Part shown: piece by piece, positions 22,151-34,762 of the stretch
Position numbering within the stretch: the first letter of the stretch is position 1
Layout of the letters: each line of letters starts with the position of its first letter
Assembly: GCA_949128115.1 (NCBI GenBank)
Contig: OX421962.1
Coordinates: 63,591,787-63,655,786, forward strand
Source: Anaspis maculata
Lineage: Eukaryota; Arthropoda; Insecta; Coleoptera; Scraptiidae
Direction: 5' to 3'
DNA: 64,000 bases
Notes under the pieces: generated by a model
Told to the model about the DNA's origin: nothing
The model's database searches: none
What the model saw: the letters and a program-made list of their open reading frames with translations, nothing else
Position numbers and translations under genes: made by a program

Positions 22151-24209
22151 GAATTGAATCTAAATATATCTTTTACCTATGGCATTTGTTTTTGTTTTTT
22201 GCCCAAGCTTGTTTAACTAGTGTGTGTGTGTATGTGTGTGTTGGTTTTCTTTTTTTTTGCGGTCGAATGAATACCAAAATGGGCGCCTATGGTTTTTAAA
22301 TGACATTTACTTTGCTTTCGTTCATCAGTGAACAAGATAAACAAATAGTACTTTGTGTATCAAGGCCATAAAGGTAATGTTTTTTGGCCGAATCTGAAAT
22401 TTTGTAGCCGAGGCGTAGCCGAGGCTGCAAAACAGGTGAGGCCAAAGAAGAACCTTTTGGCCGAGGTGCACACGACATTTTTTAGGCGACTATCACAAAA
22501 AATTGAGCAAAATACTGATGTTTGAATTGTTTGATTTCTTACTCGCAATCGCAAGAGTGCTTTTCTTTATAAAACATAGTTACCTGTGACATTAGAAAAC
22601 AAAATTTGTAGGTGTATTATTATGACAGTAGGTAGTTTAGACAAGTCAATGATGAACGAAGTATTCGCGATTTTAACTACCGATGGTGCGCTGTCGTCGC
22701 AGGAAACAAAATGGAGGACTACAAGTAACTTTTGTCTTTTGTCGGTGTCAGTGTCGTCAGTCGACTTCGTCAGTGACAGTGCTGTTTCATCAGAATTCAG
22801 ATATCTGTCACCGACCTCGCACTCCGTAATATCCTTCGTAATTGTGGATTTAAAAGAGTCTGTGCGTTTCTTTGGTGGGTATTTCGAATGTTGATGCCAG
22901 CATTTACACGTATGGATTCCTCTAACAGAATTTCAAGGCGCGCTGACTCTGTCCTAAGGCTGAAAACAGTGGAGGCAGGTTGCCAGTTTCCAGTACCCAG
23001 TGCTGACAATCTTCTCTTGGACAAACAGTGAGCGCACTTTGACCAGGACCCCGCCGAGACTTCGTCGGCCCAGACAGGCAACCTGCCTTCGTTGTGTTTT
23101 CTTTTCAGCCTAACGGGCCGTGGTATTTGGAAGAGGACTACTGATGTTATGAGAAATTAGAACTAGCCATAGGAACTAGCTAGCGAGACTTACCTGTCGA
23201 AAAATTATCGCTAGGTTTAAAAGGTAGCGAACAAGCCCTCATGCTTGTTATTGCTGGCTTTCTGATGCTCAGAACAGTAAGTTCTCTATGCCCTTTCACG
23301 GCACATGGTTTGCGAAACCACTCCGAAAGCGTTTATGATTGTGATGATATGCACTTGTGATGCGTCTTTCCTAAGTAATTGATAAAAATAACAGACCTAC
23401 CTGGCCTTTTCTTGATTTACTACTAAAGACAGTGCAAATGGTGTATAAGTCCTTCTTTTGGCCGTTTCTGAATCACGCGAAGTCAATGAGACAACGCGCA
23501 GACAGCAGCAGGAATGACAGCAGAACAAATTCAAAAATGTCAGATGGACGTTGGAGCTTTCTAGATCAGAGCCGATTTACTCATAGTTTTAGTCCGCACA
23601 AGCGGCACCAGAGCGCGTCTAGATTTTTGAAATCGCGAATAGTGAAAGCGATTTTTCTCAAACCCAGCGAAGAGCCTCAAACCCCGCTGGCACCACATAG
23701 GCTGAAGCTCAAATGCGGCAGCTTTGAATTTGCTTTCGCTGAAATTACAAGCTGTATAGGTACTTACCTGCAGCAGTAGGTATGAACATTTTGTGATGAG
23801 GTGGTGCCTGTAAAACAAGGCAAAAATCTGGACAGGGTCTGTTTCTCTGGCCTACCTTTCGGGAAAATCACAATCGTGCAAGTCATCAACGTTGGTGGTA
23901 TATTTATTCCATGGTGAGGGCTGCGGTATACATCGAAATCCAACAGACACGCGAGTTTCGGACCTAGTTGGGCCAATTTTCACGACAATAAGCATAGCAT
24001 AACCCATAACCAACAAAACAAAATAATGAAATAGACTTTGACAGCATTCACATGAATTGACCAATGATGAGTAGCGTAGCAATATTGCAACTCTCGGAAA
24101 TCACTGCAGTGGCACCAACCTTATGGAGAAAATAACTGTATTTTCAAATTTATGTAATTATTACATCTGATTTTGGGTCATCATTGAATGATTAATTGCT
24201 CTTTATTAA
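22151..24209. other. Intergenic stretch, no gene recognised
   Basis: Contains a short GT microsatellite (about 22220-22243) and a small internal repeat GCCGAGGCGTAGCCGAGGC (about 22408). Several 60-115 codon frames on both strands overlap one another and match nothing I know. Confidence 0.35.
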
Positions 24210-24508
24210 TCAGGTATACCGCCGACTACTTCGTGATGTAAATATTCAACAGCTAAATCGGTCTAAAATCATGTAACGTGAAAAAAGCAGAATGACATTA
24301 GCGTCCCAACAAAATAAAACAATTGAGGTTTAGCGGCCGAAAAGGGAAATATTGACATTAGCGTACAAAAAAAGACACTTATGGGACGTCAAAAAGGACG
24401 TAAAGAAAGCTTTTGTGTGTTGGTCGCCTAAAAAATACAATTTTAACAAAGGCAAATGACAGAAAAAATCTATCGTACGCGACACAATACTTCACCGGCG
24501 GTATCTAG
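24210..24508. repeat. Probable palindromic element around a CCGCCG motif
   Basis: GGTATACCGCCGACTACTTCG (about 24212) is roughly inverted at 24485-24508 (CTTCACCGGCGGTATC). The right end, CGACACAATACTTCACCGGCGG, has a relative at about 40457-40490, indicating a dispersed repeat. Confidence 0.45.
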
Positions 24509-24686
24509 CGAGCAGGTAATGATTTTGATCTAAGCGTCCATTCAGGAATAGGGATCTGATAAGAAAATAAAGGGAAAACATTCACTAGACCAAAGAAGCA
24601 TCCTGGAAGACTACCTTTACTTACACAATCACATCAAACAGCACTGTGGCTCAAGAAGTCTCAGAGGGCTGCAGAGTATCAACCTC

Positions 24687-25010
24687 AAGGACGGAGTCAT
24701 GTTGGTAAAATAAGCGTTGCGAAATCAATCCCTGTGGGTTTATTCCTTGACCGATTCTTACCATTTAGGTCTCTTTCGAAAGCCACAAGGATGTACTTTG
24801 GTTTGAGCCTGTTGACATTCTCAAAATCCGAAAATAAATTTTTCAAATGTCAAAATTTTCAAAAAAAAATTGGATTTCGGAAATGCCAATGGGCTCAAAC
24901 CAAAGTACATCCTTGTGGCTTTCGAAAGAGACCAAAATCCGTCAAGGAATAAACCCACAGGACAGGGATTGATTTCGCAACGCTTATTTCCCCAATATGA
25001 CTCCGTCCTT
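24687..25010. mobile_element. Palindromic MITE, AAGGACGGAGT family, copy 1
   Basis: A 324-bp near-perfect palindrome starting AAGGACGGAGTCATGTTGG and ending GACTCCGTCCTT. The arms carry CTGTGGGTTTATTCCTTGA, GGTCTCTTTCGAAAGCCACA and GGTTTGAGCC. Two further copies are at 26263 and 57672. Confidence 0.93.
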
Positions 25011-25997
25011 AAGGAGATCCGGTTTCAACTTCCACTCTCCCCAGAAACGAAACCATCTCTCATCCACCTTCACAATGACGGATTACTTTTTCAAGTTATT
25101 CCATAAGAGCAGCGTAGTGGTATGGTAACAAAAACAGTGCTACGACCACGGCCCAAACACAGTACAACACGTCAAGCGCCTGAGCCCGAATCAAGGTCTT
25201 TCCTGCAGCAGATGGCCCGGCAGCGCCGACACAAACTTGTCTCGCGTGGGCCCCAAAACGACAACAATTTTGATCCAATATGTAACTCTGAATGCCTGTG
25301 TTTTTTTTCAATTGGATCATGAAACTTTTTACAAATCCTGCTGCACATGACAGACCACCTGTTTCGAATTTCAGCGTTTTTCGATCTCAATTTTACGCCG
25401 TCTTTAATTTAGTTGCTCAGCTAAATACAACCCTTTTTTTTTGTTCAAAATGATTTCAACATTGTAGAGGTGTAAGAGCAACGCACGCACGTGTGATGTC
25501 CAAGTGAAATCGTGTGACTTTAATAACTTACTAATCAAAAGACCGATCACAATAACTTGTGCTTGTATATGAACCTATAGTAAATAGTTCAATAAACGAC
25601 ATACTCATACTATACAAAAGCAACATCTAAAATCCGAATACGAAGTCAGAGTGCAAGGTTAAATTGATAATAGCAATTGTTATTGGACTCGCACACATGG
25701 CGCTGAATTTTCATATTGGTATACATGGATGGCCCACTTTAGCCAGTTCTTTTTTAGCTCAATTTCGTGGGCTACCACCCAGTTAATTTCAAAATTATCC
25801 TACCAATTTTTCAACGAAATGTAAAATTTAGTCAAAGATGCAGGTATGGAATGCTATCTACAGCTTTTTTGTTCTAATAAGTATTCGCCATAGCCTAATG
25901 TCAGGAAGAAAGCACCGTGGTGAATCTTAGTCAGCATCAGCAAGAAAAAAAAATTACCTGGTCATTGATTACTAATATACAGGTGTTCTCATGTTTA

Positions 25998-26134
25998 CAG
26001 TGCTATTCTCTAAAAAATAACATTCCATAAACGCTCTGTTATGTGAAAACTCGTGTCGGCCATTGGCTGTTTCCTAGGTAATAACAGCGTAACAGAGCCT
26101 TTATGGCATGTAATTTTTTAGAGAATCGCACCAT
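25998..26134. mobile_element. Short palindromic MITE, CAGTGCTATTCTCTAAAAAAT ends
   Basis: Arms of about 48 bp (GATTCTCTAAAAAAT, ATTCCATAAACGCTCTGTTA) are inverted across a ~35-bp loop, flanked by TA on both sides. Confidence 0.75.
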
Positions 26135-26262
26135 TAGGCTTAGCTCAAATTTTGGAAGACGAAAATTGTGAAAAAGTTTGACTTAATCAAATGAAATTTG
26201 ACAGTGATACTCCTATGCTGGGACTACATAAGATGACTTTAAGGCTGTATTTGCAGAATATT

Positions 26263-26574
26263 AAGGACGGAGTTGAATTGGTAAAATAAACGTTGCGGAA
26301 TAATTCCTGTGGGTTTATTCCTTGAGAGAATCTCACCATTTATAGGTCTTTTCGAAAGCTACAAGGATGTACTTTGGTTTGAGCCTATTGGCATTTCCAA
26401 AATCCAAAAACCAAAAACATTATTTTTCGATTAGTTTTTGGAAATGCCAATGGGCTCAAACAAATTCCCATCCTTGTAGCTTTCGAAAAAGACCTAAATG
26501 GTAAGATTCTGTCAAGGAATAAACCCACAGGGATTGGTTCCGCAATGCTTATTTTACCAATATAACTCCGTCTT
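26263..26574. mobile_element. Palindromic MITE, AAGGACGGAGT family, copy 2
   Basis: A 312-bp palindrome starting AAGGACGGAGTTGAATTGG and ending AACTCCGTCTT. It is collinear with copies 1 and 3. Confidence 0.92.
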
Positions 26575-28200
26575 CAATATTTCTTCCTCATAAATAAAGA
26601 TAAAGAGAAAGAGAGATACTTCGACAGGATTCCATTAAATGTTTGTTCACTTGGTTTCCGTTTAGATTCACATATTTTTAGATGCCGAATAATAACCCAA
26701 AACCACTGAAAAAGTTTCTAAAACATTGCTGTGAAATTTTTTGACAAAAGAATTATAAACTCTTTTATAATTTTGAGAGACGTCGAAAATTTAATACATG
26801 GCCGTTTTCTGAGAAAAGTTGTCACCCACCAAAAAAAAAAATTTTTTTTCAAATACCTAGTGAAAAAACACAATGTCACAATGTACCTATTTCAACACAC
26901 TCAGTACACAGCATAAAAAATGAGTTTTTATGTTCATTTCTGAAGGATAAACCTTTAAGATACTTTTACCCTACTGCGAATACAGCCTTAAGGATAAACA
27001 AAAATTCCGGAACAGTGTTTGAAAAAAGCTTGTTTGCACATTTTTTACAAAAAGTACATTTTCTGCTCGTCTTTTTCAAAAAACTTACACCACCACACTC
27101 CTTTCTTGGGAGCAGTCCTCGCAAGAGTCGCAAGCTCGTCGTGCCCCAAAACCAGTCCTGTGACAATAATACGTCTTAATAAACTCGTATAATAATGTAC
27201 TATTTCTCTTTCTTTTAAGCTTGGTCCGGATGAGCGATTTAACGCTGTTTTTTTTGGCGACATGGCGTGCTTTCTTCCACCTGAAACCTTGCTTAATTTT
27301 GTTTTTGTCATGGTTATCGCGTGGAACCAGCGATATATTGCGAAAAAATGCGAGCGATAATGTCGCTCATGCGGTCTGAGCTTTAGAAGAAAAATGTTGC
27401 ATTTATCAAACAATGTGGAGTTTGTTTAATGAGTGACAAAGGTAGGTAATTATTATTATTACTTTATGAACATTTTGCGCATTTACTTAGGCACGGAAAA
27501 GATTTATAATTAAGTATCTTATGAAACTTAACAATAACGATTAGCCTTCCACCATTTCTTGCTAGTCAACAATGAAAACAAAACAATTAACTCTATCTTG
27601 ACACAGATTTACTGATTTATCGTAACGGGTGTTCAAACAAAAAACTACATATAATCTCAAACGTGGAGTTCATTGTTTATTCAAAGCCTATACTTATTGA
27701 GTATATTTGAATATTTGCGTTACTTATATCTACCTAACTTTGAAAACGTGCCACTTTTGTTTTCATAAAACCATAGCAATCATAGCATGGAGAAGTACAA
27801 ATACCTCCTCAAGATGATTTCTCCAACGTGGATAATATTTAAATAATTATCTAGGTATGCAATTTGTATGCATTCCATCAGAATTGCAATAATTTTCTGC
27901 AGAAACAAGCATCCCAGTTTAGTTCAACTGCAGTAACTTTAGTGAATTTAGTGGGGTATAGCATTACCGTAAAGATCAGGTGAGGCCATGAATGGTGTTG
28001 ATTTCATCCGAGACCATTTAATTTTATGAATCAAAAATGCCAGGTATTCCGAGACGTACCAAGTGTGTGGGAATGGCAATGCGTGTAGGAATCCATCTCA
28101 TCGCGGATATTACGGATAATAATAATCGGTTTGGTCCGAGTTAAGTAGTACTAATTGCATCCCACGAATGTCCATCAGAAAAGATGAAACACATACATTA
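26575..28200. other. Intergenic stretch, no gene recognised
   Basis: A 122-codon minus-strand frame (27045-27413, MFDKCNIFLLKLRPHERHYR) is basic in its middle part but matches no family I recognise and has no supporting context. The remainder is AT-rich. Confidence 0.35.
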
Positions 28201-28451
28201 CAGAGTGTTATTCCAGTGGCGCCGACTTTAAAATTCTCTGCTTATGAAAAAATTTTCTTATTTTTTGCAGATGGCTTTTATGTAAAAAATCTAGGGTTTT
28301 CACTTTTGGAATAATTTTTGATTTTAACGACTGGTTAGCTGGCCGCCGAAAAGAGTTTGAATAGCTCTTGACAGGTGGCAGATAAGGTTTTTCTTTTGTT
28401 GACAACGATATGTCCTGTACACGAAAAATGGACACGTATACGAACACCCTG
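28201..28451. mobile_element. Short element, CAGAGTGTT...AACACCCTG ends
   Basis: Termini CAGAGTGTT and AACACCCTG are inverted copies with one mismatch, flanked by TA (28199-28200, 28452-28453). It belongs by its ends to the CAGGGTG class, but the internal arms are not clearly paired. Confidence 0.5.
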
Positions 28452-29162
28452 TAGGTACTAATTAAAAACAAATAAATTTCTTCATCATCGACCACTATAT
28501 TAGGACGGCATACTTCTTTTTTCCGTGGACTATAAGCCCTCTACAACACTAGTAGATGAAAATTCATAATAGGTAGGTACCACGCTTCAATTTCATAGCA
28601 CTCTATTCGAGAATTATAAATGATATAAATATTAACAATGATGTGAAAGGCGATCATTTTGTCAATTTGACCGGATGATTGGACGCGAGGATTATTGAGG
28701 TCGAAGGTTTGCTCACTGACCTCAGCCGCTCTCTTTTGGCCAGGATCACAGATCATGATCCTGGAACAGAGAGTGGATTAACGTACCTAGTTCTTACAGG
28801 GTGCGACGAGCCCAGGTCGCGGGATCATTTGCAATGAAATCACACCCGGGCGCTAGAGCGCTCTGTGTCCTTCTCGGTCTTTTTTTTATGTATATTTTTC
28901 CTATTGCAGCTCTCAACACTTCTCACTATCAAAATAACTTTTTGCGTTTTCAAGACAAATAAGAATAATGTGTCAGTGTCAAAATCTGACCTAGCAATTG
29001 AATTAAAACGGCAACCCAGCAGAACACATATCACTTTGACCAATTAGATTAATATATAATCTTGACTTTTTCAATCTTTCAACTTACCAGATTGCCCAAT
29101 TTGAAGAAAGAAATATCAAAGGCCACTGTGGTTTTTCTAAGCTTGGAATGGATAATAATAGT

Positions 29163-29295
29163 TGTATCACACTACACAATTTCTTGTACCATTTCTTGAA
29201 CAATCTACCAAAATTGTGTCAAAAAACAATGAACTTGATTGTTTAACTGACAGATTGTTCAAGAAATTGTACAATAAATTGTGTAGTGTGATACA
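29163..29295. mobile_element. 133-bp palindrome, TGTATCACACTACACAATTT ends
   Basis: TGTATCACACTACACAATTT at the left is exactly inverted at the right (AAATTGTGTAGTGTGATACA). The arms continue through TTTCTTGAACAATCT. The short loop and absence of coding make it a MITE-like hairpin. Confidence 0.88.
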
Positions 29296-29451
29296 GCTTT
29301 ACTTAAGGTGAGTTTACAGTTTATAGTTCACCATACTTCGATCAACATGTTTGTGCAGTTTCAACTTTGAATTTTTCAGAACTGAGTAAGTATTTTGTCC
29401 ACATTGACGAGGCAGCAAACCGTTTCTTCATATTTAAAAAGTATGATAGTA

Positions 29452-29837
29452 CAGCGTGTTCCAACAATGATTGTCCTTGCCGCCTTTTGAAAATAGCCGT
29501 TGCAACTGGCCTGTGCCGCTTCAATAAAGTTACTCTGAGATCCGTAGTAATAAAATTTATAGGCGTCACGTCAAACTGACTGATATAAAATTTGAGGAAA
29601 CAGTAACGGCTGCGGCTGCTGGTAAATAGTGAACAAGCAACTTGACGGAACGGGAAGGGACCAGCCGCCAATAATGCCGTCACTGTCAGCTTTAAATTTT
29701 ATATCAGTCAGTTTGACGTGACGTCTATCAATTTCGTTACTACGGATCTCATAATAATTTCATTGAAGTGGCACAGGCCAATCATTGCAACCGTTATTTT
29801 CAAAAGACGGCAGGGACAATCATTGTTGAACACGCTG
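29452..29837. mobile_element. Foldback element, CAGCGTGTTC ends
   Basis: CAGCGTGTTCCAACAATGATTGTCC-like and inverted GGACAATCATTGTTGAACACGCTG ends, with TA flanks (29450-29451, 29838-29839). Arms of about 155 bp share GGCACAGGCC, GAGATCCGTAGTAA and TATCAGTCAGTTTGACGTGACG. Confidence 0.88.
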
Positions 29838-30084
29838 TAGTACCTCTTCGGTGATTGCTCTTTCTCCTATACCTATACACCTATAATTTTCCTCCACTCG
29901 TTGAATTCCACTATTCCACAAATTCCTTCTCATATGTTTCTCTGAACTTCGCCGGCAACAAACGCAAAGTTGCTTCTTAGGTTTCTTGCGCGATTTCAAC
30001 TGGACCAAAAAGATTCCAACCCATTCTTCGCAATTTTGCAAAATATTTCATAAAAACTTTTCCTTTTTGATAAACAAACCAGTA

Positions 30085-31604
30085 GGCCAGGCGGTAGGTC
30101 ATTCTGGATGGAAAAAATTCCGACCAAAGCTTTTATGGTGTCAAACTCTTCCTAAGGTCAGTAGGTATCTACCACTGAGTTTCCGCCCAAAAACGAGTTG
30201 TGCTGATTCCTCCACATCTGCCCAAAGGTAAAAGATGTCTTGAAGGTGCAAAAAGACCTGTTAAACCCCCGTACTTTTTCATTTTATTTGTCTCAATGCA
30301 AACACACTACTCTTACGCAAACATTGGAAGCATTTGTCATCATCTCTGTGCCAGTCTTACTGTTGAAAAAAAAGATTTCTTTGTGCGGGTCAGATAAATC
30401 ACATTTAATTGTTTTCCCGTACAAAGAAAACGATGGAGCAACATGTATTCTGAATGTTTTCTAATAACTCGTACCCACTGAACCCATTTATGGTGTTAAA
30501 ATTTCAATAACAGCATTTTTGAAGATGTTGCCCGCTAATAAGTGAATAACTTTTACCCGCCTGTTCAGCAGCAGCTTTTTCAATTTTACCAAACACCGTT
30601 CTCGAAAATTTTATAAGGAATGACAAGCTGGAACTCTTTTCTAATGATATTATGTCTGGTTTAACCGCAGCACGCTTTTTGAAAGCGTGGGAAACTGATT
30701 TCTTTTCGAGCTGTTCTATTTTATCCGCGTGCGGCCGTGCCTACTTGACATAGACCGGACTGATTACAAAAGCTTGGAAATGTACTCTCTTCCAGCTTTA
30801 AAACACGACCATTATTGATAAAATAATATATAATTTCTTCATAAATCTATGTACAGAGTCTTAATAATAATGGTCGTGTTTTAAAGCTGGAAAAGAGTAC
30901 ATTTCTAAGCTCGTGTAATCAGTCCGGTCTATGTCAAGTAGGCACGGCCGCACGCAGGTGAAATAGGAACGCTCGAAAAGAAATAAGTTTTTAAGACTTT
31001 CAAGTGCGTGCCGCGATTAAGCCAGGCACGATATAGTTAGAGAAGAGTTTGAGCTTTTCATTCCTTGTAAATATTTCGCAAACGGTGATTGGTAAAATTG
31101 AAAAAACTGCTGCTGAACAGGCGGGTAAAAATTATTCACTTCTTAGCTGGCAGGATCTTCAAAAATGCTGTTATTGAAATTTTAACGCCATAAATGGGTT
31201 CAATGGATACGAGTTATTAGAAAACATACAAAATACAAGTGGCTCCAACGTTTTCATGTGTAGAAAAACGATTAAATGTAATTTATCTGACCCACACAAA
31301 GAAATCTTTTTTCCAACAGTAAGACTGGCACAGAGATGATGACAGATGCTTCCAATGTTTGCGTAAGAGTTGTGCGTTTGCATTGAGGCAAATATAACGA
31401 AAAAGTACGAAGGTTTAGCAGGTCTTTTTGCACTTTCAAGGCATCCTTGACCTTCGTGCAGATGTGGAGGAATCAGCACAACTCGTTTTTGGGCGGAAAC
31501 TCAGTGGTAGATACCTACTGACCTCACGAAGAGTTTGACACCATAAAAGCTTTGGTCGGAGTTTTTTCCAAACTGTAGTGATTTTACCGACATACCGCCT
31601 GGCC
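30085..31604. mobile_element. 1.5-kb inverted-repeat element, GGCCAGGCGGTA ends
   Basis: Two ~730-bp arms (about 30085-30820 and 30865-31604) are inverted copies around a ~45-bp AT-rich loop. Paired landmarks are CCAAAGCTTTTATGGTGTCA, GTTGTGCTGATTCCTCCACA, GCCTGTTCAGCAGCAG and ACTGATTACA / TGTAATCAGT. Ends are GGCCAGGCGGTA and TACCGCCTGGCC, flanked by TA. Frames in the arms (MLIPPHLPKGKRCLEGAKRP and its mirror) are similar only because the arms are copies. Confidence 0.9.
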
Positions 31605-33149
31605 TACAGGGATCACAAATAAACTAACAAACAAACTTGTCATAGAAACGGTTCCAAGACCTTCCAGTTTCTAGTTCCAAATCAAAAGATCCAAATAATT
31701 CGTCAAAGTTGACGTTCTTCAACTAATCGGCATTTTTCACCTGATCTCGCGGCCCTGATTGACCGGTTTAAGCTGATGGTTGTGGATAAAACGTTGAATA
31801 GGATTAGTAGATTACCAGATCTTTAATCCACTTATATATACAATCAATAACTGATCACTATAGCTAGTAGCTACTAGCAGATGTCACAGTAACAATGATA
31901 TTATTGCCCGCACATTAAATGTAATAAAATCAAATCAAATCCCCAAATGGTATCAGTAAAAAGCAAGAATGTTATAAGGCAATTGATTTATTGACTTTTC
32001 ACCATTTTCATCAAGAAATCGCAATTCGTAATTCATTATGAATTACCTATTCTTTGGATTAAATCTGCAACGCCTAATCCAGTCTAAAATGTGTCGATGT
32101 GACAATCCAAACTACCGAATTAAATGTTATCCGGCCTGATTAAAGTGAGATTAACAATAAGTAAATGATTGATGGCGTATATTACACGTTCTAGATAAAA
32201 AAAGTTGCGTTCTTTTTTTGCAAATCGAACATCAAACTTTTACTTTTATGGCTAAGCCGTACCCACACCCATCAAAGATTTTTTGTATAGAAATCTATAT
32301 TCCTAGTCTATTAATTGGTTTAGTGATGTCAATGTCGTATACCATGGAATCTGGTCTCCGAAAAAAAAAAGAAGTTTCCTTTATCTTGGATACCTCAGTA
32401 GACATCATTTTTATTGGCATCTGCCCACATAATCTGTCCACAGACCGGTAAAGATTAAGATTGTTATACTCTCCGAGGTGCGATTTCTTTCTCACGGTTA
32501 TAATACGGTTACGAGAGAATCATGGATCGTACCCGTGGGTCGATCCCATCGAAAATGACTCTCTTGGCCGTTTAGATAAAACAAATAATTAGAGAATCGT
32601 GAGCAGACACCTATTACCTTTTATACGTAGGTAGGTTATATGCAAAGTATTAGAATGGCTTCAGACTTCAGAGCTGGTCACTGGTGTGATATTATTATGT
32701 ACAAGGATTTGCGTGTCTAACGGTTATAATGGATCTGAATTTTGCCCATCCATTGGAATTGTAGACTGTTTCAGTGGAGTGCATGCAGTAGCAATGTAGA
32801 GCAATAAATTTGGTGCAAAACGCATCACTTTTCCCATTCGAAATCACTTTTCCAGAACTTAAATAAGAAAACTTATGACCCTTCAAACTACATAATATAT
32901 AATATATACTTTAACTGAGAATATATTTTTGGAAATCTTTTCAGTTCGATCAAAATAGAATGAATCACAGTTCTGATATATAGTTAGCAGTTTCAACAAT
33001 CATCGTAACATTAATTTCAGTTTGAAGTTTTAAATTAATATTTCGCTTAGTCATGCGAGACATAAGGCGCCCAATAATAAAGATTGAAAAGTAACGACGG
33101 TTCATAGAAGTGTGTACCTATCACACTTTGTTACCGACACTAAAGTAGG
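31605..33149. other. Intergenic stretch, no gene recognised
   Basis: AT-rich. Short frames (62-77 codons) overlap on both strands, and no repeat family or RNA gene is evident. Confidence 0.35.
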
Positions 33150-33822
33150 TACCGTACGATCAAAAACTTTTTCACTCCAGAGTGCTGTGATTTCTTTTTG
33201 CTTTTCTCATTTAAATTGGGAGTACTGAAGTTAACTTCAAAGTGACACTTTCATTTTTATAACATTATTCTTGGCATTCTGCTGTACTGTACCGTTCAGC
33301 AGATCACCTAAAATTGTGTGCCTAACTAATGGAACATGTTTCGTCTGGCGCTATTTCTACCATCTAGACTGGAAGCACTCACAGTGACACTGACATTTAA
33401 TAATTATTCATGTCATTGTAGACAACCCAGGGGTGGATTTGGCAATAGGCAAAGTAGGCACGTGCCTAGGGCGGCAGATCCAAGGGGGCGGCATCGACAT
33501 CGTCTTCTTGGGAAAAAATGGGTGGTTCTATTTTTATTCAACGAAAATCGCGTTCGCATAATTTTTTTCTGTTCAACTTTTGCTAATTTATGTCAACTAT
33601 TGAGGAAAAACCACTTATTATCATTAACAGCAGTTAGTGCTCTAAGAATATGAACACAAACTAGTTCTCTGGAATACACTTCTCTAAAGGGAAGGGGCGG
33701 CCAATTCAGTCATGCCTAGGGCGCCACGAAAGCCAAGTCCGCCCCTGAGACAACCTATGATAATTTAAATAATAATCGCATAGCACTCTAGAGGGAAAAA
33801 GTTTTTGATCAAACGGTATTTC
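33150..33822. repeat. Older inverted repeat hosting a hAT-like element
   Basis: ACCGTACGATCAAAAACTTT (about 33150) and CTCCAGAGTGCT are inverted at 33776-33822 (AGCACTCTAGAGGG, AAAGTTTTTGATCAAACGGT). The arms are about 45 bp, with the hAT-like insertion (33428-33747) between them. Confidence 0.65.
33428..33747. mobile_element. Non-autonomous hAT-like element, TSD AGACAACC
   Basis: A 320-bp element with termini CAGGGGTGGATTTGGC and GCCAAGTCCGCCCCTG, and a perfect 8-bp duplication AGACAACC (33420-33427, 33748-33755). An 8-bp duplication with CAG-starting short TIRs is typical of the hAT superfamily. No transposase; a 105-codon frame (33336-33653) crosses its border and is artefactual. Confidence 0.94.
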
Positions 33823-34317
33823 CGCTCGGTTTTTTTGATAATTCAGAATAGCATTACCTGCCTAATATCAGTTCACAATCCAATTGCAAATGTACTTTTT
33901 TCTAAGTTGGAGATGTGAAGGGATCTGTCATCTATCTTTCATAGTTTAGTCGTCTTCATCAAGACTACCTATTTATCTCGATAAAAATAAAGACCTTTTA
34001 CCTCGTAGACGTCGTCGTCTTGGAAATGGCCTTTAGTGCTGAAACGCGCGTCGACCAATTATAAAAACATCAAAAACCTGTGGCAAGACTTTGAGAAAAC
34101 ATCTAAACCTAATTAAAAATAAAGAGGGTGAATGATTTTTTTGATGTTTGACAATCAATTGAGCAACAGCCACACCCACATTGTATAAATTCTCAGTTTT
34201 TTTTTTCGAGCTTCAATAAGCAATGTTCATAGGTAGTAAAGAAATTGTGTCATTTCCGCCAGGCCGGGACATCTCATTAGTCTCATTCGCGATAATATCT
34301 GAACCATTAGAATCCCC

Positions 34318-34679
34318 TTAAGAACATCATTCCCTTGTGGTTTTTCTTCTGCAGTGACCATCGGCTAAACCTGTCTGCCGAAAAAAGTGAAAAAATAGGG
34401 CCCTACTAAAACGACTTGGGCAACATAATGTACCTAACTGTATTTATTCACAAATTTGAATTTTCGAAAAATTCGATTCCATTTTTCCGGGAATTTTCTT
34501 CTTTGTTCGAAAGAATACTTCTATTTTCTTGCCAGTTTTCGAATGAGTGCCTGTAATTCTATTAGTTTTTTTCGGCAGACCACGTTTAGCTGAGGGGCTC
34601 GACAGAAAAGTCTATCTGTGTCTCTTTCGAACTGCCGGTAGTGCGCAGTCTGTCCTTGTGTTGGAAATGACAGCCTTAA
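34318..34679. mobile_element. Inverted-repeat element, TTAAG...CCTTAA ends, copy 2
   Basis: It starts TTAAGAACATCATTCCC and ends GGAAATGACAGCCTTAA. It shares TTTCGGCAGACC, CTGTGTCTCTTTCGAACTGC and GCAGTCTGTCCTTGTG with 21145-21535. Confidence 0.7.
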
Positions 34680-34762
34680 AGATCCCTACCCTGTATTGGA
34701 ACATAACCAGGGGTTCGGCAAAATAAGTGGAGGAAAAGCATTCACCGGCGTCGCAACAGTTG
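34680..34762 (+). mobile_element. SINE tail fragment
   Basis: CCCTACCCTGTATTGGAACA, GGGGTTCGGCAAAAT, GTGGAGGAAAAGCATTCACC and GGCGTCG match the body of the SINEs at 46978-47300 and 62893-63234. The tRNA-like head is missing. Confidence 0.75.

Noticed and set aside
30200..31479. Similar frames MLIPPHLPKGKRC... and MLIPPHLHEGQGC... as a duplicated gene pair
   Set aside because: They are mirror copies because the DNA is an inverted repeat; the frames are short, and nothing resembles a known protein.
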